From contig CAZMPO010000011.1 in the NCBI GenBank assembly GCA_964568425.1, positions 1 through 64,000 on the forward strand: a DNA stretch of 64,000 nt, read 5' to 3'. The notes below the pieces were generated by a model that was not told the DNA's origin, did no database searches, and saw nothing but the letters and a program-made list of their open reading frames with translations. This document shows, piece after piece, positions 16,523-25,948 of the stretch (position 1 is the stretch's first letter; each line of letters opens with the position of its first letter). The DNA comes from CAKSQF01 sp964568425. GTDB taxonomy: Bacteria; Bacillota; Clostridia; Oscillospirales; CAG-272. The position numbers were made by a program, and so were the translations under genes.

Positions 16523-16717
16523 ATGCCAAAGATGAAAACACACAGCGCATCCGCTAAAAGATTTAATGTGACAAAGAACGGCAAGGTAAAGATCAACCAT
16601 TCTCATCACCGTCACAACCTCGGTCTCAAGACCGCAAAGCGCAAGAGAACACTTCGTTCGGGCGCATACCTCAGCACCAGCTTTGAGGCAACAGTAAGAG
16701 AAATGATCCAGAAGTAA
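16523..16717 (+). CDS. rpmI: 50S ribosomal protein L35
   Basis: 64 residues, basic, with the family opening MPKMKTHSASAKRF and the HHRHNLGLKTAKRKR segment. It is a component of the large subunit near 23S rRNA. The strong site GAAAGGAG precedes ATG. Its position between infC and rplT is the standard order. Confidence 0.97.
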   Translation: MPKMKTHSASAKRFNVTKNGKVKINHSHHRHNLGLKTAKRKRTLRSGAYLSTSFEATVREMIQK

Positions 16718-16754
16718 GATCACATTAAGTTATTAACAGGGAGGATATACAGAA

Positions 16755-17108
16755 ATGGCAAGAGTCAAAGGCGCGATCATGACGCGCAAGAGAAGAAAGA
16801 GCGTCCTTAAGGCTGCCAAGGGTTATTGGGGCAGCAAATCCAAGCACTTCAAGATGGCAAAACAGGCCGTCATGAAGAGCGGTAATTACGCATATGTCGG
16901 AAGAAAGCTCAGAAAAAGAGACTTCCGTTCACTTTGGATCACAAGAATTTCGGCGCAGGCTAAGGTTTGCGGCGTGAACTACAGCACGCTTATGCACGGT
17001 CTCAAAGTTGCGGGAATCGATCTTAACAGAAAGATGCTTGCAGATCTCGCCGTTAACGACAAGGAGGCATTCGCTGCCCTTGTTGAGAAGGCAAAGGCTG
17101 CTCTTTGA
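16755..17108 (+). CDS. rplT: 50S ribosomal protein L20
   Basis: 117 residues, very basic N-terminus (ARVKGAIMTRKRRKSVLKAA), then the conserved LWITRISAQAKVCGVNYSTL. It assembles early on 23S rRNA and in Bacillota represses its own operon through the leader RNA. GGGAGG lies upstream of the start. It is the last gene before the operon terminator. Confidence 0.97.
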   Translation: MARVKGAIMTRKRRKSVLKAAKGYWGSKSKHFKMAKQAVMKSGNYAYVGRKLRKRDFRSLWITRISAQAKVCGVNYSTLMHGLKVAGIDLNRKMLADLAVNDKEAFAALVEKAKAAL

Positions 17109-17118
17109 TATAAGTTCA

Positions 17119-17141
17119 AAAACCCGCGCACGCGGGTTTTT
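17119..17141 (+). terminator. terminator of infC-rpmI-rplT
   Basis: AAACCCGC and GCGGGTTT flank a GCAC loop and are followed by TTTTT. Confidence 0.9.
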
Positions 17142-17207
17142 GTTGTTACAAAGGGATGTAAAATAATCAGAGCGAAAAGACCAAGATCACCGGATCGGGA
17201 GGATGTC

Positions 17208-18020
17208 ATGGCAGATACGCAGATAATTTCGTCGAGAAACAACAGGCTTATCGTCGATTGTTGCAAATTAAAGAACAAGAAATACCGCGACTCTGCCGGA
17301 CTTTTCTTCTTTGAAGGTGAAAAGCTTCTTAAAGAGGCAATCAAATGCGGCGTTCGGATAAAATATCTCTTCTTCACCGATGACGATATTTCCATCGATC
17401 TGCCGCCGCAAACAGAGACTATAAGGGTCACCCGGGGCGTTTATGAAAAAATTTCCGAAGAAAAATCGCCCGAAGGGCTATTTTGTGTAGCCGAACATAT
17501 TGACAAATTACATAAATGTGATAAAATAGAAGACAGCGACATTGTTGGCGAGTTGTCAGGCGGCAAAAGCTATTTTATTACGGAGAGCGTTCGCGATCCG
17601 GGCAATCTCGGAACGATAATGAGAACGGCATCTGCCATGGGCATCGACACGCTCATACTTTCGAGTGACTGTGCTGACATATACAACAGCAAGACGGTCC
17701 GTGCGGGGATGGGCGCGATCTTCAGGCAGGCGACATATCGGGTATCCGACCTGCCGCGCGTCATTGACGATCTGAGAGCAAAAGAGATCAAAGTATACGC
17801 TGCCGCGCTTGACAAGGGCTCGGTATCGCTGAGCGATATCCCCTCAAGCGACAGCAAGGTCTGCTTTGCGGTCGGCAACGAGGGGCACGGTCTGTCAGGC
17901 GAAGTGATATCCGCATGCGACAAAAGTGTCATAATACCGATGAGCGGCGAGACAGAATCACTGAACGTTTCTGCGGCAACGGCGATACTCATGTGGCAGG
18001 AGCGCATACTAAACGGCTGA
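17208..18020 (+). CDS. TrmH/SpoU-family RNA 2'-O-methyltransferase
   Basis: 270 residues. The N-terminal substrate-binding domain opens with ISSRNNRLIVDCCKL. The SPOUT knot domain has ITESVRDPGNLGTIMRTA (motif 1), FAVGNEGHGLS (motif 2) and IIPMSGETESLNVSAA (motif 3). It uses SAM to methylate ribose in rRNA or tRNA; the nucleotide targeted cannot be decided (an RlmB- or YsgA-like role is likely). It has a good GGGAGG site, and dprA follows 34 bp later. Confidence 0.88.
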   Translation: MADTQIISSRNNRLIVDCCKLKNKKYRDSAGLFFFEGEKLLKEAIKCGVRIKYLFFTDDDISIDLPPQTETIRVTRGVYEKISEEKSPEGLFCVAEHIDKLHKCDKIEDSDIVGELSGGKSYFITESVRDPGNLGTIMRTASAMGIDTLILSSDCADIYNSKTVRAGMGAIFRQATYRVSDLPRVIDDLRAKEIKVYAAALDKGSVSLSDIPSSDSKVCFAVGNEGHGLSGEVISACDKSVIIPMSGETESLNVSAATAILMWQERILNG

Positions 18021-18054
18021 TATCGCAGCAAAAAACACGGAATGGAGAAAAGAC

Positions 18055-19341
18055 ATGTGCGATCTGAAATACTGGATGTGGCTGAGTCTGACATTATATC
18101 CCGGCTCAAAAGATGCCGATCCGCTTCTTCCCGCGTTTGATTACGATGCGCAAAGCATTTACAATGCCGAGGAGGAGGACTATCGCAAGGTCCCCGATCT
18201 CAGCGAGGGTGCAATAAGAGCACTTTCAAACAAAGATCTGTCGGACGCCGAAGAGATCATTGAGTTTTGCGAGCTGAACAACATAGGCATGTTACCGTTT
18301 GACAGCCCGTCCTTCCCTTCCCGTCTGCGCAGGATCGAGCGTGTTCCGTATCTGCTCTATTATCGCGGAAATCTGTTTGACATAGACGACACTGTCGCGG
18401 TCGCCGCCGTCGGCACGAGGTCATGCTCCGAATACGGCAGGCGCGAGGCGTATAAAATATGCCGTGATCTTGCGATCGGCGGAGCGATCATCGTAAGCGG
18501 CATGGCGAGAGGAATCGACAGTGTTTGCCACAGAGCCGCGCTTGATGTCGGGGCGAAAACGGTCGCGGTGCTCGGTTGCGGAATAAACAAGGTATATCCG
18601 CCCGAACACGAGGCATTAATGGACGAGATCATGGAGAGCGGACTCGTAATATCCGAATTCCGTCCGTTTACCGATCCGATCGGAGCTCATTTTCCCATCC
18701 GCAACAGGCTGATCAGCGGACTGTCGCTCGGGACGCTTGTTGTTGAGGCAGATCTTAAGAGCGGCGCGATGATAACAGCCAAATACGCCATCAAGCAGGG
18801 ACGCGACATTTTCGCAGTCCCCGGAAAGGTCGGCGACGCGAACAGTCTCGGCACAAACGAACTGATACAAAAGGGCGCGAAAATGGTGCAGTCGGGAGTC
18901 GATCTGCTTGAGGATTATGAATTTTATTTTCCGCACAAGATATCGATCGACAAGCTCCCGCGCTTTTCGAAGTTTTCACTGAATCCTCTCAAAAAGAACA
19001 AGCCGATCTTGGGAACACCCAAAGAGCCTCGTGTCCGAATGGGTGACGAGAGTCAAAAGCAGAGGCAGTCGACCGAGGTCAAGCGTCCGACGACCGAGAA
19101 CAAGCTGCTTACCGACATCGGCAAGGTCGATTATGTTCCCGAGGAGGATTACAGCAAATACAAGCTGACCTCCGATCAGCTCTCGGTGCTGAGATCGATG
19201 CCGCTCGGATGCGGTGTCACGTCGGATGAGCTCTCTCGCGGAGAGCATTCGGTATCCACCGTTTTGGGCAGCATGACGATGCTTGAAATAAAAGGACTTG
19301 TAAAAAAGATTCCCGGCGGAAAATTCGTCAGGATGAAATAA
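18055..19341 (+). CDS. dprA: DNA processing protein DprA
   Basis: 428 residues. An N-terminal SAM-like helical region (about 1-110) is followed by a Rossmann domain with AAVGTRSCSEYGRR, IVSGMARGIDSVCHRAAL, AVLGCGINKVYPPEH and FPIRNRLISGLS. A basic, low-complexity linker (about 310-360) leads to a winged helix with VLRSMPLGCGVTSDEL. DprA loads RecA on incoming single-stranded DNA during transformation. Its linkage to topA is typical for Bacillota. Confidence 0.95.
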   Translation: MCDLKYWMWLSLTLYPGSKDADPLLPAFDYDAQSIYNAEEEDYRKVPDLSEGAIRALSNKDLSDAEEIIEFCELNNIGMLPFDSPSFPSRLRRIERVPYLLYYRGNLFDIDDTVAVAAVGTRSCSEYGRREAYKICRDLAIGGAIIVSGMARGIDSVCHRAALDVGAKTVAVLGCGINKVYPPEHEALMDEIMESGLVISEFRPFTDPIGAHFPIRNRLISGLSLGTLVVEADLKSGAMITAKYAIKQGRDIFAVPGKVGDANSLGTNELIQKGAKMVQSGVDLLEDYEFYFPHKISIDKLPRFSKFSLNPLKKNKPILGTPKEPRVRMGDESQKQRQSTEVKRPTTENKLLTDIGKVDYVPEEDYSKYKLTSDQLSVLRSMPLGCGVTSDELSRGEHSVSTVLGSMTMLEIKGLVKKIPGGKFVRMK

Positions 19342-19434
19342 TATACAGCATATCGGAATAAGTGCAAAGACAAAAGCAGAAACTACCGTATCGCAATAAA
19401 ACGGTTATCATACGAACATAATTTTCCGATCACA

Positions 19435-19487
19435 ATTTCCAAAGAAAGGAAGCTTTCGCCAAAGCGAAGGCAATGGGCATAAAATTG
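19435..19487 (+). repeat. hairpin leader repeat before topA
   Basis: GAAAGG (19444-19449), then GCTTTCGC (19452-19459), CAAA loop, GCGAAGGC (19464-19471), one A and ATG (19473). The eight-pair stem contains one U-G. It is nearly identical in layout and sequence to the leader of the HaeIII-type methyltransferase. The rest of 19342-19434 shows no clear promoter. Confidence 0.7.
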
Positions 19488-21752
19488 GCAATTCTCGTAA
19501 TAATGGAGTCTCCATCAAAGGCAAGCACCGTCCAAGGATATCTCGGTTCGGGATACAAGGTCGTTGCGTCCGTCGGTCACGTGCGTGATCTTGCAAAAAG
19601 CACTTTATCGGTCGATGTTGACAACGGTTTTGAGCCGCATTACATCAACATTCGCGGCAAGGGAGATATCATAAAAGATCTTAAGAAAAAATACAAGGGT
19701 GCAACGAAGACATATCTTGCGACCGACTCAGACCGTGAGGGCGAGGCGATCTCCTGGCATCTGGCAACAGTGCTCGGGATACCGATCGAGCAGACAAAAA
19801 GAATAACCTTCAACGAGGTCACCAAAGACGCGGTAAAGGCAGCCATTAAAAATCCGCGACAGATCGACATGGATCTTGTAAACTCACAGCAGGCAAGAAG
19901 AATACTTGACAGAATAGTCGGATACAAGCTCTCGCCCTTTCTCTGGTCAAAGGTAAGAAACGGGCTTTCGGCAGGAAGAGTTCAGTCTGTCGCGACAAGA
20001 ATAATCGTTGACAGAGAAAACGAGATCGCCGAGTTTGTACCCGTCGAATATTGGAACATCATCGCAAACCACACAGGCGGCGATGGTACCGAGTTTAAGT
20101 CGAAATTCTACGGAAAAGACGACAAAAAGATCGAGATCCACTGCAAAGAGGATGCCGAAAAGATACTTTATGATCTTGAGGGCGGCAAATTTGTTGTCAC
20201 ATCGGTCAAGAAAGCTCTGAAAAAGAGAAATCCGCTTCCTCCGTTTACGACATCAACGATGCAGCAGGATTCATCACGCAAGCTCGGATTCCGCACCGAC
20301 AAAACGATGAAGGTTGCCCAAGAGCTTTACGAGGGTGTCAACATCGGAGCCGAGAACGGCGGCTCGCAGGGTCTTATCACCTACATGCGTACCGATTCTC
20401 TGCGCATATCCAAAGATGCACAGGCGGCGGCACTTGAATATATTGCTCGCGTATACGGAGAGGATTATTGTCCCGATTCTCCGCGCGTATACAAGACTAA
20501 ATCGAGCGCGCAAGACGCACACGAGGCGATACGCCCATCGAACATGAAGTTCACCCCCGAGCTTCTGAAGAAATATCTGTCATCCGATCAATACAAGCTT
20601 TACAAGCTCATTTGGGACAGATTTGTGTCGAGCCAGATGGCATCAGCCGAATTTAACACCGTAAATGTCGGGATCGATTGCAACGGATATCTTTTCAAAA
20701 CGAGCGGCTCAACGCTTAAGTTTAACGGTTTCCTTGCGGTCTATGATGACGGAGGAGATCAGGCATCGGCTGACAGCGATATAGTCACAAAGCTTCCCGA
20801 GCTTTATGAGGGCGAGCCGCTTGAGACAAAGCTCATCACGCCCGAACAGCATTTCACCGATCCGCCTCCGCGCTTCAACGAGGCGTCGTTCGTAAAATAT
20901 CTTGAGGAAAAGGGCATCGGTCGTCCGTCAACATTTGCGACTATCGTCTCAACGATCATATCGCGAGGATATGTAAAGCGCGAGGGCAAGATGCTCGTGC
21001 CGACCGAGCTCGGTAAAACAACGACCGAGCTTATGGTAGACAATTTTCCCGAGATCGTTGACTGCGGATTTACCGCAAGCATGGAGGATGAGCTTGACTC
21101 GATCGCCGAGGGCGACATCACCATGACAGATGTACTCGGCAAATTCTACGACAAATTCAAGGTCGATCTCGAGAAAGCCGAGAGCACCGTTTCGGGTCGC
21201 GAGTACAACATGCCGTCCGAGGAGACCGATATCATATGCGACAAGTGCGGTGCAAAGATGGTCGTCAAGACAGGTCGTTACGGCAAATTTGCCGCCTGCC
21301 CGAACTATCCGACATGCAAGAACACGAAGCCGCTTGTTGAAAATACCAAAGAAAAGGCAAAGATCGCTACCAACGAAAGCGGCGAAAAGCTCGTTTGCGA
21401 CAAATGCGGCGCGGACATGGTCGTCAGAAGCGGAAAATTCGGAACATTCTTTGCCTGCTCGCGTTATCCCGAGTGTAAAAACACATTAAAACTGCCGAGC
21501 GAGATCGGTGTTCCCTGCCCACTCTGCGGCGGACCGATCGTTTCAAAGAACACACGCGGCAGAAAGCTCTTTTACGGGTGCTCACACTATCCCGAGTGCA
21601 ATTTCTCGTCATGGGACAGACCCACAAACGAAAAATGCCCGACCTGCGGCTCGATGCTTTATATAAAGAAGGGCAAGCAGACAATATTCTGCAAAAACGA
21701 GGGTTGCGGCTACTCAAAAGAGCCGGACGAGGGCGAGCAGAAACAAAAGTAA
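19473..21752 (+). CDS. topA: DNA topoisomerase I
   Basis: 759 residues. A type IA enzyme relaxing negative supercoils. The TOPRIM domain opens ILVIMESPSKASTVQGYL and has TDSDREGEAISWHL. The active-site Tyr lies in TYMRTDSLRIS (about 310-318). Four C-terminal zinc ribbons occur at about 588-620, 634-664, 675-705 and 710-735 (CDKCGAKM, CDKCGADM, CPLCGGPI, CPTCGSML). The ATG follows the hairpin leader; the match of MGIKLAILVIMESPSKA to other TopA N-termini supports this start. Genus-typical neighbours are dprA and trmFO. Confidence 0.97.
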   Translation: MGIKLAILVIMESPSKASTVQGYLGSGYKVVASVGHVRDLAKSTLSVDVDNGFEPHYINIRGKGDIIKDLKKKYKGATKTYLATDSDREGEAISWHLATVLGIPIEQTKRITFNEVTKDAVKAAIKNPRQIDMDLVNSQQARRILDRIVGYKLSPFLWSKVRNGLSAGRVQSVATRIIVDRENEIAEFVPVEYWNIIANHTGGDGTEFKSKFYGKDDKKIEIHCKEDAEKILYDLEGGKFVVTSVKKALKKRNPLPPFTTSTMQQDSSRKLGFRTDKTMKVAQELYEGVNIGAENGGSQGLITYMRTDSLRISKDAQAAALEYIARVYGEDYCPDSPRVYKTKSSAQDAHEAIRPSNMKFTPELLKKYLSSDQYKLYKLIWDRFVSSQMASAEFNTVNVGIDCNGYLFKTSGSTLKFNGFLAVYDDGGDQASADSDIVTKLPELYEGEPLETKLITPEQHFTDPPPRFNEASFVKYLEEKGIGRPSTFATIVSTIISRGYVKREGKMLVPTELGKTTTELMVDNFPEIVDCGFTASMEDELDSIAEGDITMTDVLGKFYDKFKVDLEKAESTVSGREYNMPSEETDIICDKCGAKMVVKTGRYGKFAACPNYPTCKNTKPLVENTKEKAKIATNESGEKLVCDKCGADMVVRSGKFGTFFACSRYPECKNTLKLPSEIGVPCPLCGGPIVSKNTRGRKLFYGCSHYPECNFSSWDRPTNEKCPTCGSMLYIKKGKQTIFCKNEGCGYSKEPDEGEQKQK

Positions 21753-21772
21753 TCACGAAAGTAAAGTAAGCA

Positions 21773-23101
21773 ATGAAAGAAAAGATCAATGTATTCGGTG
21801 CGGGACTTGCCGGAGCTGAGGCGGCATGGCAAGCGGCAAGACTTGGTGTCAAGGTGGATCTGTACGAGATGAAGCCGCAAAAATTCAGCCCCGCGCACCA
21901 CAGCGAAGGGTTTGCCGAGCTTGTTTGCTCAAACTCCCTGCGCTCGAATCAGCTCTCGAATGCCGTCGGTCTGCTAAAGGCTGAGCTTTGCGAGCTTGGC
22001 AGTCTTATAATGGACTCGGCGATCAAAAACGCAGTCCCCGCCGGCTCGGCTCTCGCCGTTGACCGGCATGCCTTTTCGGGGTACATCACAAAGATGCTTG
22101 AAGGCAACCCTCTCATAACGATCCATCGCGAAGAGGTGACATCGATCCCGGACGGTGAGATAACGGTCGTCGCGACCGGACCGCTTACATCGGATGATTT
22201 TTCCGACTATCTTACAGCCTATCTCGGCAAGGACTCTCTGCACTTTTTTGACGCCGCGGCTCCGATCGTTGATGCGTCAACGATCAACATGGAGCGTGCC
22301 TATCTTGCGTCGAGATACGGCAAGGGTGAGGCGTGCTACATCAACTGTCCCATGAGCAAGGAAGAATATCTTGCATTTTACGAGGCGTTGATCACCGCTC
22401 GCGAGGCACCGCTTAAGAGCTTTGACCGCGAGATGCAGACCGATCTGACCGTATTTGAAGGGTGTATGCCTGTCGAGATCATGGCAAAGAGGGGTCCGGA
22501 TACCCTTCTCTACGGTCCTCTGAAACCGGTCGGTCTTCCGGATCCCAAAACAGGCAAAGAGCCGTATGCCGTCGTTCAGCTTCGGCAGGAAAATATCGAG
22601 AAGACGATGTACAACATGGTCGGATTTCAGACTCATCTTGCTTTTGACGAGCAGAGGCGTGTTTTCGGCATGATCCCGGGGCTTGAGAGTGCAACATTTC
22701 TAAGATACGGTGTTATGCACCGAAACAGCTTTATAAATTCTCCGTCGCTTCTTTCTCCCGACTACTCATTAAGGGATCGCCCGAATGTATTTTTCGCAGG
22801 TCAGATGACCGGGGTCGAAGGGTACATTGAATCGGCATCGTCGGGATTTGTCGCAGGGCTCAATGCCGCGCGTGCGGCTCTTGGGAAAAAGCGAGTGATC
22901 TTTCCGTCGCTTACGGCGATCGGGGCACTTGCGAAATATGTAAGTTCGTCGACATCCGCCTCTTTTCAGCCGATGAATGTCAATTTCGGAATAGTCGATC
23001 CGCTTGACAGAAAGGTCAAGGGCGGAAAAGCGGCAAGAAACGAGCAGATCTCGGCGCGTTCGCTCGAGGCAATAAAAGAAATATCGGAATCGATGAGTTA
23101 G
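21773..23101 (+). CDS. trmFO: tRNA (uracil-54-C5)-methyltransferase, folate/FAD-dependent
   Basis: 442 residues. FAD site NVFGAGLAGAEAAWQAARLG (residues about 6-25), then CSNSLRSNQLSNAVGLLKAE and the late FAGQMTGVEGYIESASSG. TrmFO methylates U54 of the T-loop to ribothymidine using methylene-THF, the one-carbon unit made by GlyA. It starts about 20 bp after topA, so co-transcription is likely. Length is normal for the family. Confidence 0.95.
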   Translation: MKEKINVFGAGLAGAEAAWQAARLGVKVDLYEMKPQKFSPAHHSEGFAELVCSNSLRSNQLSNAVGLLKAELCELGSLIMDSAIKNAVPAGSALAVDRHAFSGYITKMLEGNPLITIHREEVTSIPDGEITVVATGPLTSDDFSDYLTAYLGKDSLHFFDAAAPIVDASTINMERAYLASRYGKGEACYINCPMSKEEYLAFYEALITAREAPLKSFDREMQTDLTVFEGCMPVEIMAKRGPDTLLYGPLKPVGLPDPKTGKEPYAVVQLRQENIEKTMYNMVGFQTHLAFDEQRRVFGMIPGLESATFLRYGVMHRNSFINSPSLLSPDYSLRDRPNVFFAGQMTGVEGYIESASSGFVAGLNAARAALGKKRVIFPSLTAIGALAKYVSSSTSASFQPMNVNFGIVDPLDRKVKGGKAARNEQISARSLEAIKEISESMS

Positions 23102-23132
23102 TGACCATCGAAGAAGAAAGGATCTTGGTTAT

Positions 23133-24131
23133 ATGAAAATAATAGTTGACGCGATGGGCGGCGACCTCGGATCTGCCGAGGTAGTCAAAGGTGCGCTTAA
23201 TGCCGCAAAGACATTTGGCAATGAGCTGATACTTGTCGGCGATCATGATGAAATACAAAAAGCCATATCGGAGTATCCCGAGAAGATCTCGGGCGTGCAG
23301 ATCGTGCATGCGGACGATGTTATCAAAATGACCGATGACCCCATGTCTGTCAGAACGATGCCGAATTCTTCTATGAGAGTTGCGATCGATCTGCTTGCAA
23401 AAGGTGAGGGCAATGCTCTTGTTAGCTGTGGCAACACGGGTGCGCTCCAAACAGGCGCGACGCTCTACGCAAAGCGTATTAAGGGCATACACAGAGCGGC
23501 TATCGGCGCGATAATGCCGATGACCTGCCCCGTGCTTCTGCTCGACAGCGGCGCGAATGTGACCGTAACGCCCGAATATCTCTATCAGTTTGCGGTGATG
23601 GGCTCGATATACATGGAAAAGCTGTATTCGCTGAAATCCGCGCGCGTCGGTCTTCTCAACATCGGAGCAGAGGAGAAAAAGGGCACGCCGCTTCAGACCG
23701 AGACATACAAGCTTCTCTCGGAGTCGAAAAACATCAATTTTGTCGGAAATATCGAGGGCAAGGACATACCGTTCGGCAAGTGCGATGTAGTCATTACCGA
23801 CGGCTATACCGGCAACATCTGTCTTAAATCGACCGAGGGTGCTGTTGCATATCTGATCGGTATTCTCAAAAATATTTTCAAGAAAAGTCTTCGCGGCAAG
23901 ATCGCCTATCTTCTTATCAGAAAAGAGATGGCGGGACTTAAGGTACAGATGGACGTCAAAGCGCACGGCGGAGCACCGATACTCGGAATATCTCACCCGG
24001 TCATAAAGGCACACGGGAACTCGGATGCCCGTGCAATCGAAAGTGCGATCAAGCAAGCGATCACATTCTCTAACGCCGAGATCATCGATGAAATAACAAA
24101 AAAACTTTCCGTGCGTGAATCGGGTGACTGA
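23133..24131 (+). CDS. plsX: phosphate acyltransferase PlsX
   Basis: 332 residues, N-terminus MKIIVDAMGGDLGSAEVVKGA and VSCGNTGALQTGATLY, both diagnostic. It makes acyl-phosphate from acyl-ACP, the first step in phosphatidic acid synthesis with PlsY. It is followed directly by rnc without the acpP found in many Bacillota. GAAAGGAT precedes the ATG. Confidence 0.95.
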   Translation: MKIIVDAMGGDLGSAEVVKGALNAAKTFGNELILVGDHDEIQKAISEYPEKISGVQIVHADDVIKMTDDPMSVRTMPNSSMRVAIDLLAKGEGNALVSCGNTGALQTGATLYAKRIKGIHRAAIGAIMPMTCPVLLLDSGANVTVTPEYLYQFAVMGSIYMEKLYSLKSARVGLLNIGAEEKKGTPLQTETYKLLSESKNINFVGNIEGKDIPFGKCDVVITDGYTGNICLKSTEGAVAYLIGILKNIFKKSLRGKIAYLLIRKEMAGLKVQMDVKAHGGAPILGISHPVIKAHGNSDARAIESAIKQAITFSNAEIIDEITKKLSVRESGD

Positions 24132-24132
24132 A

Positions 24133-24891
24133 ATGAGACAACTTGGTTTATCATACGCACAAAACATCAAAGGTGCGGACGCGGCATATCTTCGCGATCT
24201 TCATGATTTCGAGGAGATCATCGGGTACAAATTCAAGGACATTAACTTACTCGTTCGAGCACTGACACACTCATCGTTTGCAAACGAAGAAAAAACAAAA
24301 GGGGTCACGGTCCACTGCAATGAGCGAATGGAGTTTCTTGGCGACAGCGTGCTCTCGCTTGTTGTAAGTACATATCTGTTTGAAAACTTTCCGAGACTTA
24401 ACGAAGGCGAGATGTCAAAGCTCCGTGCCTACGCGGTCTGCGAGCGAGCACTCGCCGAATATGCCGCGAAGATAAAGCTCGGCAGTTATTTAAGGCTTGG
24501 ACGCGGAGAGGACAACGCAAGCGGCAGAAGTCGTCCGTCGATCACCTCCGACGCATTCGAGGCTGTTATCGCGGCGATATATCTTGACAGCAGATCGATA
24601 GAGAGTGCCGAAAAGTTTGTTCTTCCCTATGCTACAGAAAAGATCGCCGAATATGACAGTGAGCACATGGGAACCGATTACAAAACACTGCTTCAACAGA
24701 TAGTACAACAGGAAAAGGGCGAGGTTCTCGAATATGTTCTTGTGAGCGAGAGCGGACCGTCGCACAACAAATCCTTCGAGATCGAGGCAAGGCTCAACAG
24801 CAATGTCATCGGTAGGGGTGCGGGAAAGAGCAAGCGCATTGCCGAACAGCTTGCCGCAAAGCAGGCACTCACGCTTTTCGGCGACAAATAA
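24133..24891 (+). CDS. rnc: ribonuclease III
   Basis: 252 residues. The signature NERMEFLGDSVLSLVVSTYLF (about 63-83) carries the Mg-binding acidic residues. EDNASGRSRPSITSDAFEAVIAAIY holds the second acidic set, and a C-terminal dsRNA-binding domain runs from about 178 to 248. It processes rRNA and cleaves double-stranded RNA. ATG 24133 lies one base after the plsX stop with GGTGA upstream; an in-frame GTG at 24115 inside plsX is less likely. Confidence 0.95.
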   Translation: MRQLGLSYAQNIKGADAAYLRDLHDFEEIIGYKFKDINLLVRALTHSSFANEEKTKGVTVHCNERMEFLGDSVLSLVVSTYLFENFPRLNEGEMSKLRAYAVCERALAEYAAKIKLGSYLRLGRGEDNASGRSRPSITSDAFEAVIAAIYLDSRSIESAEKFVLPYATEKIAEYDSEHMGTDYKTLLQQIVQQEKGEVLEYVLVSESGPSHNKSFEIEARLNSNVIGRGAGKSKRIAEQLAAKQALTLFGDK

Positions 24892-24897
24892 GCTAAA

Positions 24898-25923
24898 ATG
24901 ACAGCAAAAAAACACAAAACCATACCGATATTCGTTCCGCATCTCGGTTGTCCTCACGACTGCATTTTTTGCAATCAAAGAACCATCACGGGCGTTGGAA
25001 GCTTCGATATTTCGAGGGTCAGGCAAAACATCGACGATGCGCTCTCAACCATCGATCCTGCGTGCAAGCCCGAAATTGCCTTCTTTGGCGGATCGTTTAC
25101 CGGCATTGATCGGACGCTGATGATCAAGCTGTTAGAAATAGCAAACGATTATATTGACAGAGGACTTATCTCATCTATCAGATGCTCCACAAGACCCGAC
25201 TATATTGACGACGAAAAGCTTAACATTCTCAAAAAATACAATCTTAAAACGATCGAGCTCGGTGTACAAAGCATGTCGGACAAGGTTCTTATCGCATCAA
25301 GCAGAGGTCACACCGCCGACCAAACAAGATCTTCGGTCAAAAAGATCATTGATGCCGGCTTTGATCTTGTCGGGCAGATGATGATCGGTCTGCCCGCATC
25401 AGGACCCGAGGACGAGCTTGAATGCGCAAGATTTATTGCAAGCTCGGGTGCTGTCGGAGCGCGGATCTACCCGACCGTCGTTTTTGCAAAAACCGGACTT
25501 GAAGCACTCATGCGTACCGGCAAATACCCACCGCTCACCGTGGAGGATGCTGTCGAGAGATCGGCAGATGTCGCAGAAATACTTATTGATGCAAACATAA
25601 AGCTGTTAAGGATCGGTCTGTGCGAATCAGACGGGCTTCACGCGACAGATGGAGCTGTCGGAGGAGCCGTCCATCCCGCCCTTGGCGAGTTGTGCGTCTC
25701 TGAGATCTACAGACGCAAAATTTGCCTTGAGATCGAGCGCGCAAATCCGTGTGAAGGGTCGGATATTGAGATCAAAGTCCCGAGGGGTGCGCTGTCGAAA
25801 GCGATCGGGCAAAAAAGATCAAACAAGAATTATCTGCTAAAAAAATACAATTTCAACAAGATCAGATTTACCGAAGTTGACGCCGATGAATTTACCGTCA
25901 GTGTCGCTTGCTCGGGTGTCTGA
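24898..25923 (+). CDS. Elp3-like radical SAM protein
   Basis: 341 residues. The [4Fe-4S] motif CPHDCIFC lies at about 18-25, FFGGSFTG at about 63-70, and RPDYID and ELGVQSMSD follow as in the Elp3/HemN-like B12-independent radical SAM group. There is no acetyltransferase domain, so it is the short bacterial Elp3-like form commonly found between rnc and smc in Clostridia. Its reaction is unknown to me. It is separated from rnc by 6 bp and overlaps the upstream open frame of smc. Confidence 0.85.
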   Translation: MTAKKHKTIPIFVPHLGCPHDCIFCNQRTITGVGSFDISRVRQNIDDALSTIDPACKPEIAFFGGSFTGIDRTLMIKLLEIANDYIDRGLISSIRCSTRPDYIDDEKLNILKKYNLKTIELGVQSMSDKVLIASSRGHTADQTRSSVKKIIDAGFDLVGQMMIGLPASGPEDELECARFIASSGAVGARIYPTVVFAKTGLEALMRTGKYPPLTVEDAVERSADVAEILIDANIKLLRIGLCESDGLHATDGAVGGAVHPALGELCVSEIYRRKICLEIERANPCEGSDIEIKVPRGALSKAIGQKRSNKNYLLKKYNFNKIRFTEVDADEFTVSVACSGV

Positions 25924-25948
25924 TCGATCTCCGACGAAAGGAAAAAAC

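Noticed and set aside
19342..19434. Promoter directly upstream of topA
   Set aside because: CATAAT and TATCAT words occur, but no acceptable -35 lies 16-18 bp upstream, so none was annotated.
23016..24170. 384-codon open frame antisense to plsX
   Set aside because: Entirely covered by plsX and the trmFO end on the plus strand; the length reflects the high-GC-third-position shadow, not a gene.
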